A stretch of DNA of 9,866 nt from Dehalococcoidia bacterium (GCA_030605665.1 JAUWHW010000031.1:1-9866), one strand, 5' to 3'; positions 1 through 7,220 are shown, counted from the first letter of the stretch. Notes: generated by a model not told the origin, from the sequence alone. Translations and numbers: made by a program.

Positions 1-1059
1 AGTGCCGATATACCTTCTAGGAGTAATGTCCATCTGGAGTGCGAAAATTAATGGCTCCGTAAGTTGAACTAAAAAACCAATACCGCCCAGTATTAAGATA
101 GTCCATAAAAATGAAGAGGTATTAGATAATATAAAACATAGAATTGTAACGCCTATCAAAGCTGTTATAATCAGAGTCTTTTTTCTGCTGTGAAAACAAA
201 AATCGCAAATCCAACCTGTCATGAATCGAGCCGGTATGCCTAAAAGCGGATATATACTGGAAAACATTCCTGCCTTAACAATAGTGGTATCAAAGGTCTC
301 AAACAGGAACGTAGGCAGCCACATCAAATAGGTATACTCTATAAAACTTATCCCCCCAAGACAAGCACCTAAAAGCCACAGTGGTCTGTTAGACAAGATT
401 GTCGTTTTTATAGATGAGGCAGAAAAATCAGAATCCCTCTCCACCCCAATTTGTGTCCATTGTTTACCCCCTGGTGCGTCTCGAATAACCCTAAAGCCTA
501 TAAGTGCCACACAAGATAGAATAACAAAAGGGACAAAAAAGGCAGACCTCCATCCAAACGATTCTCCTAAAAACGAAGAAAGCCAATAGGAAATTATGGT
601 AAATATAGGTATACAGGTGAGGAAGATTCCCAGGGCAGTGGCCCGTCTTGATTGGGGGAACCAGTTACCAACTAATTTAACTGCTGGTGCATAGGCTCCA
701 GCCTGGCTGACCCCATTAAGGATTTGAAAAGAAATAAAATGATACAGGCGAGTGCTAAAACTGAAAAAAAGATTAGATAAGGCAGATAGAAGACCAGCAA
801 TCGTAATCACCCTTTTGGAGCCGAACCGGTCACTTAGATAACCAGCAGGAAACTGGCTTAGTGCATAGGCTATAAAAAAGCCGGCCATGATAAAACCAAC
901 ACGGAAATGGCTGATCTTTAAATCTTCCATGACAAGTGGGATCACGGCCGACATATTTAAACGACAGAGGTAAAAAGAACCGTAAGTTAACCATATAAAG
1001 AAGAGAATCGTATAGCGCCTTGGACATGATTCTAGCTTCATTGATTCATTGGCACTCAC
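1..1059 (-). CDS. MFS transporter, 3' end beyond window
   Basis: Major facilitator superfamily permease of the inner membrane. The frame is open for 353 codons from a GTG at 1059 to the window edge at base 1, so the C-terminus (probably the last 50-70 residues) is missing. The N-terminal half shows a first helix (ILFFIWLTYGSFYLCRLNMS), then the hallmark motif A in the loop between helices 2 and 3 (GYLSDRFGSKRV), then a substrate-path helix with NGVSQAGAYAPAVKLVGNWF followed by RRATALGIF. This pattern resembles the organic-anion/sugar-phosphate branch (GlpT, hexuronate or phthalate transporter-like), but the substrate cannot be named. Start choice is open: GTG 1059 or ATG 1041 (MKLESCPRRY), and neither has a strong ribosome binding site. 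It lies downstream of the ABC operon on the same strand, separated by about 330 bases containing a palindromic repeat, so it is probably transcribed independently. No frameshift or internal stop was seen. Confidence 0.85.
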   Translation of the reverse strand, partial: MSANESMKLESCPRRYTILFFIWLTYGSFYLCRLNMSAVIPLVMEDLKISHFRVGFIMAGFFIAYALSQFPAGYLSDRFGSKRVITIAGLLSALSNLFFSFSTRLYHFISFQILNGVSQAGAYAPAVKLVGNWFPQSRRATALGIFLTCIPIFTIISYWLSSFLGESFGWRSAFFVPFVILSCVALIGFRVIRDAPGGKQWTQIGVERDSDFSASSIKTTILSNRPLWLLGACLGGISFIEYTYLMWLPTFLFETFDTTIVKAGMFSSIYPLLGIPARFMTGWICDFCFHSRKKTLIITALIGVTILCFILSNTSSFLWTILILGGIGFLVQLTEPLIFALQMDITPRRYIGT

Positions 1060-1163
1060 GTAACAACCGCTGCAGAACTTCGCCCTGAAATGGTTAAGGG
1101 ACTTGATAGTAAATCGCCACTCTGAGCCCTTCGCTTCCTGTCATCCTGGGTCCTTCAGCCTTC

Positions 1164-1270
1164 GTCATTCTGAGGGAGAGAAGCGACCGAAGAATCTCGC
1201 TCAGGACAGGCTCCGCGAAGAGTCTATTAAGAGATTCTTCGCCTAGGTTCTTCACTCTGTTCAGAATGAC
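1164..1270. repeat. 107-bp imperfect palindromic intergenic repeat
   Basis: The ends are exact 10-bp inverted repeats (GTCATTCTGA at 1164-1173, TCAGAATGAC at 1261-1270). An inner pair, CGAAGAATCTC (1188-1198) and GAGATTCTTCG (1231-1241), is also an exact inverted repeat. A further copy of the outer arm, CTCAGAATGAC, follows at 1275-1285. This matches the general look of dispersed GTCATTCTGA...GAAGAATCTC repeats found many times in some bacterial genomes, but dispersal cannot be shown from one window. As RNA it would fold into a long hairpin and could end or stabilise transcripts of the ABC operon. The rest of the 1060-1392 spacer shows no gene that I can support. Confidence 0.75.
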
Positions 1271-1392
1271 ATTGCTCAGAATGACAAAAAAACGAACTCA
1301 CTAAACAACCCATAATTACCAGGAAAGCCAGCGCACTATTTTACCCCCACCACATCTAAGTTTAGGAATACAAATTAAACCCTACAGAGCTG

Positions 1393-2484
1393 TCACCTCT
1401 TTAATATATGAACGTTTTGTGGAAGGGTAATCACGACTTTCTCCCCTATCTCACGTATACCTAGACTACTAGGGTCGTATTGGTCTATAAGCACGTCTTT
1501 GCCTTGAATATCAACTGTATATTTGATCGTGGAACCGGCATACATGGCAATTTTTATAGTGCCCTTAAATCCATTTACCTCTACTGCTTCCCCAGGTGAG
1601 CCTATACGTATAGTTTCAGGCCTGGCAACAAGAAAGATTTCCTGACCTGGCTTAATATCCTTCTCGTCAATCAAAACTTCCAAATTACCTAGCTCAGTGG
1701 CGACAAGGGCAGGTTCTGTATCTTTCCCCAGGCTCTTAACCACTCCAGGCAGAATATTAACATAGCCTACAAAACTGGCAATAAATTTATTGCCTGGCCT
1801 TTCATAAATTTCAGTGGGACTGCCAATTTGCTCTACTAACCCATCGCTCATTACCATGAGCCTGTCTGAAATACTCATGGCCTCAAATTGGTCGTGGGTA
1901 ACAAAAGCAGTGGTTAGATTCACTCGCTTCTGAATCTCACGAAGTGTGGCTCGCATTTGCACCCTGAGGTTAGCATCCAAATTGGAAAGTGGCTCGTCCA
2001 GCAGAAGGACTTTTGGCTCCAGAGCTAAAGCCCTGGCCAGAGCTACACGCTGCTGCTGCCCACCACTTAGCTTTTCAATCATGCGGTCTCCCAACCCATC
2101 TAAGCGAACCAGGTGAAGCACCTCCTCCACGCGCTCTTTGACTCGCCCCTTCTTCCACTTATGCACCTGCAGTCCATACCCCACATTACCTGCCACGGTC
2201 AGGTGAGGAAACAAGGCATAATTCTGAAAGCACATCTGTGTGCCTCTCTTATCAGGTGTTAAATCGTTGATTACCTGCCCATCCAGAATCACATCCCCTG
2301 AATCAGGTTTGGTCAACCCACCGATGCAGCGTAGTAAAGTGGTTTTGCCACAGCCACTCGGCCCCAGAAAGGTGACCAACTCTCCCTCCTTTAGATCGGC
2401 AGAGACACCCTTTAATGCTTGAACCGTGCCAAAAGTCTTATAGATGTCCTTCACGACCAACATAGATTTCTTCTTGTCACTCAT
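1393..2484 (-). CDS. ABC importer ATP-binding protein (FbpC/AfuC/PotA-like)
   Basis: Cytoplasmic ATPase that powers the importer encoded with it. In the 363-residue protein the nucleotide-binding domain is complete: Walker A GPSGCGKTT (about 41-49), Q-loop in CFQNYALFPHLT (Q about 87), signature LSGGQQQR (139-146), Walker B VLLLDEP (159-165), D-loop SNLD, and switch histidine in THD (196-198). The C-terminal part from about residue 240 fits the TOBE regulatory/substrate domain of the CUT1/spermidine/iron ATPase group. Length is normal for FbpC/PotA. The start is ATG 2484, because AGGAGG sits 8 bases upstream. A GTG at 2493 is in frame but overlaps that site. It is the last gene of the operon and begins one base after the stop of the chimeric ORF. 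The first 49 codons are duplicated upstream, with mostly silent differences. Confidence 0.93.
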   Translation of the reverse strand: MSDKKKSMLVVKDIYKTFGTVQALKGVSADLKEGELVTFLGPSGCGKTTLLRCIGGLTKPDSGDVILDGQVINDLTPDKRGTQMCFQNYALFPHLTVAGNVGYGLQVHKWKKGRVKERVEEVLHLVRLDGLGDRMIEKLSGGQQQRVALARALALEPKVLLLDEPLSNLDANLRVQMRATLREIQKRVNLTTAFVTHDQFEAMSISDRLMVMSDGLVEQIGSPTEIYERPGNKFIASFVGYVNILPGVVKSLGKDTEPALVATELGNLEVLIDEKDIKPGQEIFLVARPETIRIGSPGEAVEVNGFKGTIKIAMYAGSTIKYTVDIQGKDVLIDQYDPSSLGIREIGEKVVITLPQNVHILKR

Positions 2485-2903
2485 TTTAAGCACCTCCTGT
2501 TTTTGCTGTTATACCTAATCCAGTCCATTTGCTTGAGTACTGGAGAATTGCCAAACAAGCACCCACAATTAAAACTAATTTCACGGATGTGGCACATGAC
2601 AACCCCATCATACCATATAGTGAAGTGGTTTTACCACAGCCACTCGGCCCCAAAAAGGTGACCAACTCTCCCTCCTTGAGATCAGCGGAAACACCCTTTA
2701 ACGCCTGGACAATACCAAAAGTCTTATAGATGTTCTTTATGACCAACATAGATTTCTTTTTATCACTCATTTTAAGCACCTCCTGTTTTTGCTGTTATAC
2801 CTAACCCAGTCCACTTGCTTGAGAACTGGAGAATTGCCAAGCAAGCAGCCACAACTAAAACTACTTTCAGGGTTGTGGCACATGCTAAGCCTATGTACCC
2901 ATA
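2332..2903. repeat. Two 286-bp tandem units at the permease/ATPase junction
   Basis: Unit 1 (about 2332-2617) and unit 2 (about 2618-2903) align without gaps at an offset of exactly 286 bases; both start codons (2484 and 2770) and both AGGAGG sites keep that offset. By hand alignment I count about 35 differences, roughly 88% identity. Most differences in the ATPase-coding part fall at third codon positions. Each unit holds the permease C-terminus, its stop, the intergenic ribosome binding site and the ATPase N-terminus through Walker A. Unit edges are accurate to within about ten bases. Confidence 0.88.
2486..2770 (-). CDS. Chimeric ORF: ATPase N-terminus fused to permease C-terminus
   Basis: A 94-residue frame that is a rearrangement product and not a known protein. 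Residues 1-49 match the start of the adjacent ATPase (MSDKKKSMLV..., ending at Walker A GPSGCGKTT) with three amino-acid differences. From about residue 52 (YGMMGLSCAT...) it matches the last 43 or so residues of the adjacent permease (YGYIGLACAT..., ending GLGITAKTGGA). The join is near base 2618. It keeps a perfect AGGAGG ribosome binding site and starts one base after the permease stop, so it is probably translated. The product would have an unpaired Walker A loop and one hydrophobic helix, with no ATPase signature or Walker B. It is best read as a remnant of two diverged tandem copies of this operon. A function of its own cannot be excluded. Confidence 0.8.
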   Translation of the reverse strand: MSDKKKSMLVIKNIYKTFGIVQALKGVSADLKEGELVTFLGPSGCGKTTSLYGMMGLSCATSVKLVLIVGACLAILQYSSKWTGLGITAKTGGA

Positions 2904-4463
2904 TTGTGCCCACTGGAAGATAAAAACCGAAGCCAGTGGAGATCCTGCGGAGGTAAGGAAAACCACAGCGCTTAAGGATACCATTGTGGTCATAAAAACA
3001 TAAAGAAACCCATACATGAATGCAGGGAAGATAATGGGCAAAACTATTCTCCTGAATGTGGTAGTAGTACTAGCTCCCAAATTTAAAGAGGCCTCTTCCA
3101 CTTCAATACTAAGCTGCTGTAGTTTGGTGATTCCTGCCTCCATACCTACGGCCAGAAAACGGAACACACAACTAAGAACCAGAATCATCATTGTTCCCGT
3201 AAGCAGCAAAGGTGGCCGCTTAAAAGCCATTAAGTAACCAATTCCCAGAACGGTACCAGGTAGAGTAAATCCCGCTAGACCTATTGCCTCCAGAGCAGCT
3301 CGACCTCTAAATTTCCCCCGTATAATCACATAGGCCAGCAAAACACCCAATATAGCACCAAACAGACCAGCCAGAAGGGAAACTCTTAAACTATTAACCA
3401 GTGCTGCATTGCTACGCCAATCCAAAATATGACTGAGCGTAAAGGTATTGTAGATGCCCACAAGCCTCGTAAATGCTCCCACTCCCACTACTCCAAAAGT
3501 AAGTATAATGAGTCCGCATGTGATAAAAGAGACCGCCAGCATTGGTGTTAAGATAGCTGGGGTTATATGCCTGGGTTCCGCAGCCACAGGCTTGCCCAGG
3601 ATGGTGGTATAAGCTTTGCCCCGTATCAGGTAGCTTTGCACAATGAAAATCACTGCACAGGGGAGGATTAAAAATATAGACATAACACTACCTAAATTGA
3701 AGTCCACCAGTATACCCGCAACCTGGGTGTAAATATCCGGCGCCAGGAAGGCAGTCCGTCCACACAAAATTGCCACATTGCCAAACTCCGCTACAGCCAA
3801 GACAAAAACTATGAGAGCAGCTTTCAAAAAGCCCGGAGTTAGCAAAGGAAGGGTAATACTGCGTAAAATCTTTCCTTCCGTAGCCCCCAAATTAGCCGCG
3901 CTATCCTCTAAATTGGGATTAAGAGAACTAAGGGTATTCTCAATCATCAGGTAAGCCAGAGGAAGAAACGCCAGTGTCTGAGCTACAACGCATCCTACAA
4001 AGCCATAGATACTCCATTCAAGATTAAGCGCCTGGGTGATAATTCCATTATGTCCCAAAAGTATTATTAATGAAAGGGCAAATATATAGGGTGGTGCTAT
4101 TAGCGGTAATAACGTAATTAGTTTCAAAGGTCTACGAAGATGCCTGGGTCCCCGGGTAGTCATGTAAGCAATGGAAAAACCAGCACCTAAACACACCGAT
4201 GTGGTCAGGATGCCAAGAAGCATAGTGTTAAAAAAGGATTGATAATAGTAGGGGTTAGTTAGGAATTTCCTATAATACTCTAGTGTAAACCCCTCCGGCC
4301 CAGATACACTCTTTAGCAGCACCACAACAAGAGGCCAAAGGAGAAAGAGGGCCAGAAGCAAGAATAATAAACCGCCCGTACTGCTAACTGTATGTGCAGC
4401 CAAAAAATCCTTTACATCCTCCCATATAGATCTGGGGCGACTTAATGCTCTTGCTTCGGCCAT
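2772..4463 (-). CDS. ABC importer permease, fused two-domain (FbpB/AfuB/ThiP-like)
   Basis: Inner-membrane channel of a binding-protein-dependent importer; two permease domains are fused in one 563-residue chain, as in FbpB. A hydrophobic segment at about 31-50 opens domain 1. Its ATPase-contacting EAA loop is at about 184-211 (EDSAANLGATEGKILRSITL). Domain 2 begins around residue 300 and has a second EAA loop at about 454-482 (EEASLNLGASTTTTFRRIVL). Each loop contains the typical conserved NLGA glycine. The overall profile suggests about twelve membrane helices. The start ATG 4463 has AGGAG close upstream. It follows the binding-protein gene by about 50 bases and ends one base before the chimeric ORF. 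Its last 43 codons are the parent-type sequence duplicated in that ORF. Substrate is unassigned; iron(III) is the commonest for the family. Confidence 0.92.
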   Translation of the reverse strand: MAEARALSRPRSIWEDVKDFLAAHTVSSTGGLLFLLLALFLLWPLVVVLLKSVSGPEGFTLEYYRKFLTNPYYYQSFFNTMLLGILTTSVCLGAGFSIAYMTTRGPRHLRRPLKLITLLPLIAPPYIFALSLIILLGHNGIITQALNLEWSIYGFVGCVVAQTLAFLPLAYLMIENTLSSLNPNLEDSAANLGATEGKILRSITLPLLTPGFLKAALIVFVLAVAEFGNVAILCGRTAFLAPDIYTQVAGILVDFNLGSVMSIFLILPCAVIFIVQSYLIRGKAYTTILGKPVAAEPRHITPAILTPMLAVSFITCGLIILTFGVVGVGAFTRLVGIYNTFTLSHILDWRSNAALVNSLRVSLLAGLFGAILGVLLAYVIIRGKFRGRAALEAIGLAGFTLPGTVLGIGYLMAFKRPPLLLTGTMMILVLSCVFRFLAVGMEAGITKLQQLSIEVEEASLNLGASTTTTFRRIVLPIIFPAFMYGFLYVFMTTMVSLSAVVFLTSAGSPLASVFIFQWAQYGYIGLACATTLKVVLVVAACLAILQFSSKWTGLGITAKTGGA

Positions 4464-4515
4464 CTTCTCCTACGCGTCAAACTATCCTTACTGCATCAGG
4501 AATTTCTCTTTCCCC

Positions 4516-5589
4516 TCATCCCGGCACTCTGCCAATTCTGTCTATCCACTCTTCACAAAGCCTGTCTTTATTCTCAGCAGCCCATCCCTGATCGATGTTG
4601 GGGACATATTTGGGTATTCCTCCATAAAGAGCACTGACCGCTGCAGGATCCTTAGTTACATAACCCGCCAATTCACTCCACCACTTAAGGTACTCCGTGG
4701 TTCCCATGAAGTCTATAATTTTCTTGACGGTATATGTCTTATCGCGTCCTGCAAGAATAATGGCACCGCCAGTACCGTAACCAGTCCCCTCTTCACAAAC
4801 TTTCCACTCCAGGGGATAACCTTCCCTAATTCTAGGTAAGACCATCTCATCAGAGCACAGGCCCAGCATAAATTCCCCTCTGCCCACAAGGTCACTGGGA
4901 GTATTACCACCCCTGGTGTAACTGTGTACATTTTTGTTCAATGCTTCCAGGTATTCCCATCCTCCCTCTTCCCCTTTATCCACATTGAAGCCATAGAGCG
5001 TCATAAAGGTATATACTATCATGAAGGCGGTACCAGAGGTTAACGGAGAGGGCATAATAATTTTTCCCTTCCACTTGCTATCCAGAAGGTCTTCCCAACT
5101 CTCAGGCATTGTCTCACCCGCTTCGGCCAGCAAATCCTTATTGCCCACCAGAACGAAGGCCCAGTTCCCTTGGTTCCACCAGTAGTTATCGGGGTCTACC
5201 CATACATCACCTGCACCCCGCCAGGTTGGAGAATCATAAGCCACAGACCATCCTTTTTCCTTAGCCTCTAGCATTAGTGGAAAACCTATGTTCGAACCCA
5301 GGTCTACAGAAAAATGGGGTGCTTCAGCCTTTATCTTGGCGTGGCTTGGTCCGTGGGACAGGGACTCAAATCTAACTGCGACACCCGTCTTTTCTTCAAT
5401 AAATTTGGCCCAGTCTCCAGCTATTTCTACTGAACCGGCACCTTCTATAGCCGTTATGAAGGATGCCAGCTCTTCCTCAACCGGGGGAAGTTCTTCTTCA
5501 GGTGGGGCAGGGGCGGGAGCACACATAGGAAGACAAAAAGCCATCACCAGGCAAACAACCAATCCCAAACCTATAAGTTTTGTTTTCAC
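4516..5589 (-). CDS. Extracellular solute-binding lipoprotein (family 1, FbpA/AfuA-like)
   Basis: Captures the substrate outside the membrane and delivers it to the permease. The 357-residue product has a signal sequence (MKTKLIGLGLVVCLVMAFC) and a probable lipid-attachment cysteine at about 23 (LPMC, then APAPAP and an acidic linker). Methionine just before the cysteine is unusual for a lipobox. The mature part has the two-lobe architecture of family 1 binding proteins: SWEDLLDSKWKGKIIMPSP is the typical hinge-region sequence, followed by SGTAF and, near the end, YGGIPKYVPN. I could not locate with certainty the adjacent tyrosine pair that binds iron in FbpA, so the ligand is open. The start is GTG 5589 with AAAGGAGG ten bases upstream. 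It is the first gene of the operon, behind the promoter at 5632-5660. Confidence 0.9.
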   Translation of the reverse strand: MKTKLIGLGLVVCLVMAFCLPMCAPAPAPPEEELPPVEEELASFITAIEGAGSVEIAGDWAKFIEEKTGVAVRFESLSHGPSHAKIKAEAPHFSVDLGSNIGFPLMLEAKEKGWSVAYDSPTWRGAGDVWVDPDNYWWNQGNWAFVLVGNKDLLAEAGETMPESWEDLLDSKWKGKIIMPSPLTSGTAFMIVYTFMTLYGFNVDKGEEGGWEYLEALNKNVHSYTRGGNTPSDLVGRGEFMLGLCSDEMVLPRIREGYPLEWKVCEEGTGYGTGGAIILAGRDKTYTVKKIIDFMGTTEYLKWWSELAGYVTKDPAAVSALYGGIPKYVPNIDQGWAAENKDRLCEEWIDRIGRVPG

Positions 5590-5631
5590 CTTGTTTAATC
5601 CTCCTTTCTTTTATTTTGCAAAATTCGAGGC

Positions 5632-5660
5632 ATTTTACCATCACTTTAAAATTAGCTCAA
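5632..5660 (-). promoter_or_regulatory. Sigma-70-type promoter of the ABC operon
   Basis: On the minus strand, TTGAGC (5660-5655; 4 of 6 consensus bases) is followed by a 17-base spacer and TAAAAT (5637-5632; 5 of 6), preceded by TGG, which makes an extended -10. Transcription would begin near 5625, giving a leader of about 35 bases with an AAAGGAGG site before GTG 5589. The MITE-like element ends about 20 bases upstream of the -35. Inferred from sequence match only. Confidence 0.5.
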
Positions 5661-5686
5661 CTCTGCTCACCTCCTTTTCCCTTATT

Positions 5687-5828
5687 GAGGCTGTTTAATT
5701 TTGCCTTAGTTTCAAAACTGAATTCACCTCATCCAATTTAACCATCTCCACCCCCAAGATTTTCGTAGTGCGACCCTTTAGAGTCATGCACGAGGCTAAA
5801 GTCTCGCACTACATTTTTAAACAGCCTC
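5687..5828. mobile_element. 142-bp MITE-like element with target duplication
   Basis: The termini are perfect 12-bp inverted repeats: GAGGCTGTTTAA at 5687-5698 and TTAAACAGCCTC at 5817-5828. They are flanked by the direct repeat CCTTATT at 5680-5686 and 5829-5835, the signature of a transposition event with a 7-bp target duplication. No coding sequence fits inside, so movement would depend on a transposase supplied elsewhere. Inside it, GTAGTGCGACCCTTTA (5765-5780) pairs with TAAAGTCTCGCACTAC (5797-5812), with two mismatches and a 16-base loop. This hairpin may be a nested repeat of a different type. The element sits between the dehydrogenase stop and the ABC operon promoter. The remaining 5836-5909 stretch shows no gene or clear terminator. 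Confidence 0.75.
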
Positions 5829-5909
5829 CCTTATTAAGTTCGCTATCAATTATATTACACTATGTTTATGAAAATCAACAAAGTGTACAACCCATACTTT
5901 ATATACCTC

Positions 5910-7115
5910 TTATGCTATAGTCAACTCCTCCTCAACTCGTTCGTGAATTAGAATCCCTCTTTTGGCCAGTTCAGCAAAGAATTCTTCTGGGTCAAAGGCA
6001 AGTTCCGGAGAAACGACGCCGACCCCTCTACTCTTGCCTGCCATCATCAGTTGAGTTCCTATAGACATGGGGATGCCCACAGACTTTGTGTAAGCTCGGA
6101 GACCGGCCCACTCTGGGATAGAACCATCTGAAGTGGGATGACTGGAGGATAAAATATGCCTAACTTTCCTTTTGCCTTTTGTTCCGGTAACATCAACATG
6201 CAGACAATAACCATACAAGTCAGTTTGCCTTCCTTCAGGAGAACTTAGCCAATGAGCTGCAATTACATCCAACGTACCAACTTCAACCAGACTTCCACGA
6301 ATATCTTTCACTTTAACCGTATCATTACGCAACAGACCCCACTCATACAAAGCTTTTAGTAACTCCATATTCTTTGCAGGCCAGGTTCCCCTTACTTCAA
6401 TCAACCTTACTCCCTTATCCTTCAATGACTTAGCTAAAGTGTAAGTTTCTATATGAGGAATAATATATTGATAACTTGAGCCAAATGGCTGCGGCAAATC
6501 AATCACTTTGGGTCTCCCAAACGGGGGAACTGGTTTAAATTCCCCGTCTTCAAAAACAACGCGAGTGTCACAATTAAGGTCATATTCAGCTTCAGTAGTC
6601 TCCATTATGGCCGGTGAATAAGCAATAGGCCTGTATGCTCCGTGACTAATACAAATAGTGTCCACTGTATCCAGTTGATTGCAAGCAAACATTGCCATCA
6701 TATTTGTCGTCCCTGGAGTCATACCAACGCCTGGAACAAAAATCTTGCCACAATCTTTAAATTCCTGGTCAAATTCCCAACCCGTAACCCCATTTAAATT
6801 TATGCCGTGAATTTTTGCCTTAGCAGCACAGGACATTACTTGGGCATTCAGCCGGATTGGAGTCCCATCCATAAGAAAATCATATTGTTTCATAAGCTCA
6901 ATCATTTCATCTGGCTTGTTGACATCAAGTGTCTTAAAATCAACCCGAGGGTCATCCAGGAACCTAACTAGTTCACCTCCTGCTTCTTCATTGAAGTCTG
7001 CAACAGTAATTTTAGAAAATTCGTTAGCAGTTGTAGTGGTAACAAGATCTATTATAGTTTCCCTGCATATCTTACCCGCCCCTCCTATACATAAAATCTT
7101 CATCTCCAAATCCAA
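5910..7115 (-). CDS. Saccharopine dehydrogenase family protein
   Basis: Probable cytoplasmic NAD(P)-dependent oxidoreductase of the saccharopine dehydrogenase / carboxynorspermidine synthase superfamily; the exact reaction is unknown. Residues about 6-20 (KILCIGGAGKICRETI) form the Rossmann turn, with cysteine where the third glycine of GxGxxG usually lies. A strand and acid typical of cofactor ribose binding follow (ITVADFN, about 35-41). The middle has the family-type segment PGVGMTPGTTNMMA after NLNGVTGW. The C-terminal half matches the catalytic/dimer domain in general layout. Length (401 residues) is normal for the family. The start is uncertain: TTG 7115 has AAAGGAG five bases upstream, while ATG 7103 (MKILCIGG) is the better family start but has GGAG directly touching it. 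It begins 36 bases after pylT, with no terminator between. It is too long for, and unlike, PylD. Confidence 0.85.
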   Translation of the reverse strand: MDLEMKILCIGGAGKICRETIIDLVTTTTANEFSKITVADFNEEAGGELVRFLDDPRVDFKTLDVNKPDEMIELMKQYDFLMDGTPIRLNAQVMSCAAKAKIHGINLNGVTGWEFDQEFKDCGKIFVPGVGMTPGTTNMMAMFACNQLDTVDTICISHGAYRPIAYSPAIMETTEAEYDLNCDTRVVFEDGEFKPVPPFGRPKVIDLPQPFGSSYQYIIPHIETYTLAKSLKDKGVRLIEVRGTWPAKNMELLKALYEWGLLRNDTVKVKDIRGSLVEVGTLDVIAAHWLSSPEGRQTDLYGYCLHVDVTGTKGKRKVRHILSSSHPTSDGSIPEWAGLRAYTKSVGIPMSIGTQLMMAGKSRGVGVVSPELAFDPEEFFAELAKRGILIHERVEEELTIA

Positions 7116-7151
7116 ATTAACTCCTTTCTATTTACATTATATATTTAATAG

Positions 7152-7220
7152 CGGGGAATCCGGGAGTCACACCCGGCTGCATAGATTTAGAATCTATGTG
7201 ATCCTTCCGATCCATCCCCC
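7152..7220 (-). tRNA. pylT: tRNA-Pyl, anticodon CUA (pyrrolysine, amber decoding)
   Basis: A 69-nt cloverleaf without encoded CCA. Acceptor GGGGGAT (7220-7214) pairs with ATTCCCC (7159-7153), with one G-T wobble. A single G (7213) separates it from the 4-bp D stem GATC/GATC with a 5-nt loop. One A precedes a 6-bp anticodon stem, CATAGA/TCTATG. The loop TTCTAAA gives anticodon CTA at 7190-7188, with U33 and A37. The variable loop is CAG (7179-7177), the T arm CCGGG-TGTGACT-CCCGG lacks the TTC sequence, and the discriminator is G (7152). All of these are diagnostic of tRNA-Pyl as known from Methanosarcina and Desulfitobacterium, and the sequence closely resembles the latter from memory. G73, G1:C72, U33 and A37 are known PylRS recognition features. 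It would insert pyrrolysine at in-frame UAG, given PylRS from elsewhere in the genome. It lies 42 bases after proS. Confidence 0.93.

Noticed and set aside
830..1027. 65-codon minus-strand ORF inside the MFS gene
   Set aside because: It is an out-of-frame shadow; the overlapping frame encodes clear MFS motifs over the full length.
1164..1285. CRISPR array
   Set aside because: The repeats are inverted arms of one palindrome plus a single extra arm, with no regular direct repeats and spacers and no cas genes.
5642..5673. Tiny GTG-started ORF after an AAGGAGG motif upstream of the binding-protein gene
   Set aside because: Only about ten codons, the GTG overlaps the putative ribosome site, and it lies largely upstream of the predicted transcription start.
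5288..5698. 136-codon plus-strand ORF opposite the binding-protein gene
   Set aside because: Antisense shadow of a well-supported lipoprotein gene, low-complexity serine-rich composition, and it runs into the MITE end.
5910..7115. The dehydrogenase as PylD
   Set aside because: It is 401 residues with saccharopine-dehydrogenase features; PylD is about 260-270 residues with a different layout.
7152..7220. Reading the tRNA-like region on the plus strand, or as an ordinary suppressor of a standard tRNA
   Set aside because: On the plus strand the arms fall in the wrong order and sizes. On the minus strand the 69-nt length, one-base spacer, tiny D loop and 3-nt variable loop do not fit a mutated Leu, Gln or Tyr tRNA but fit tRNA-Pyl at every point.
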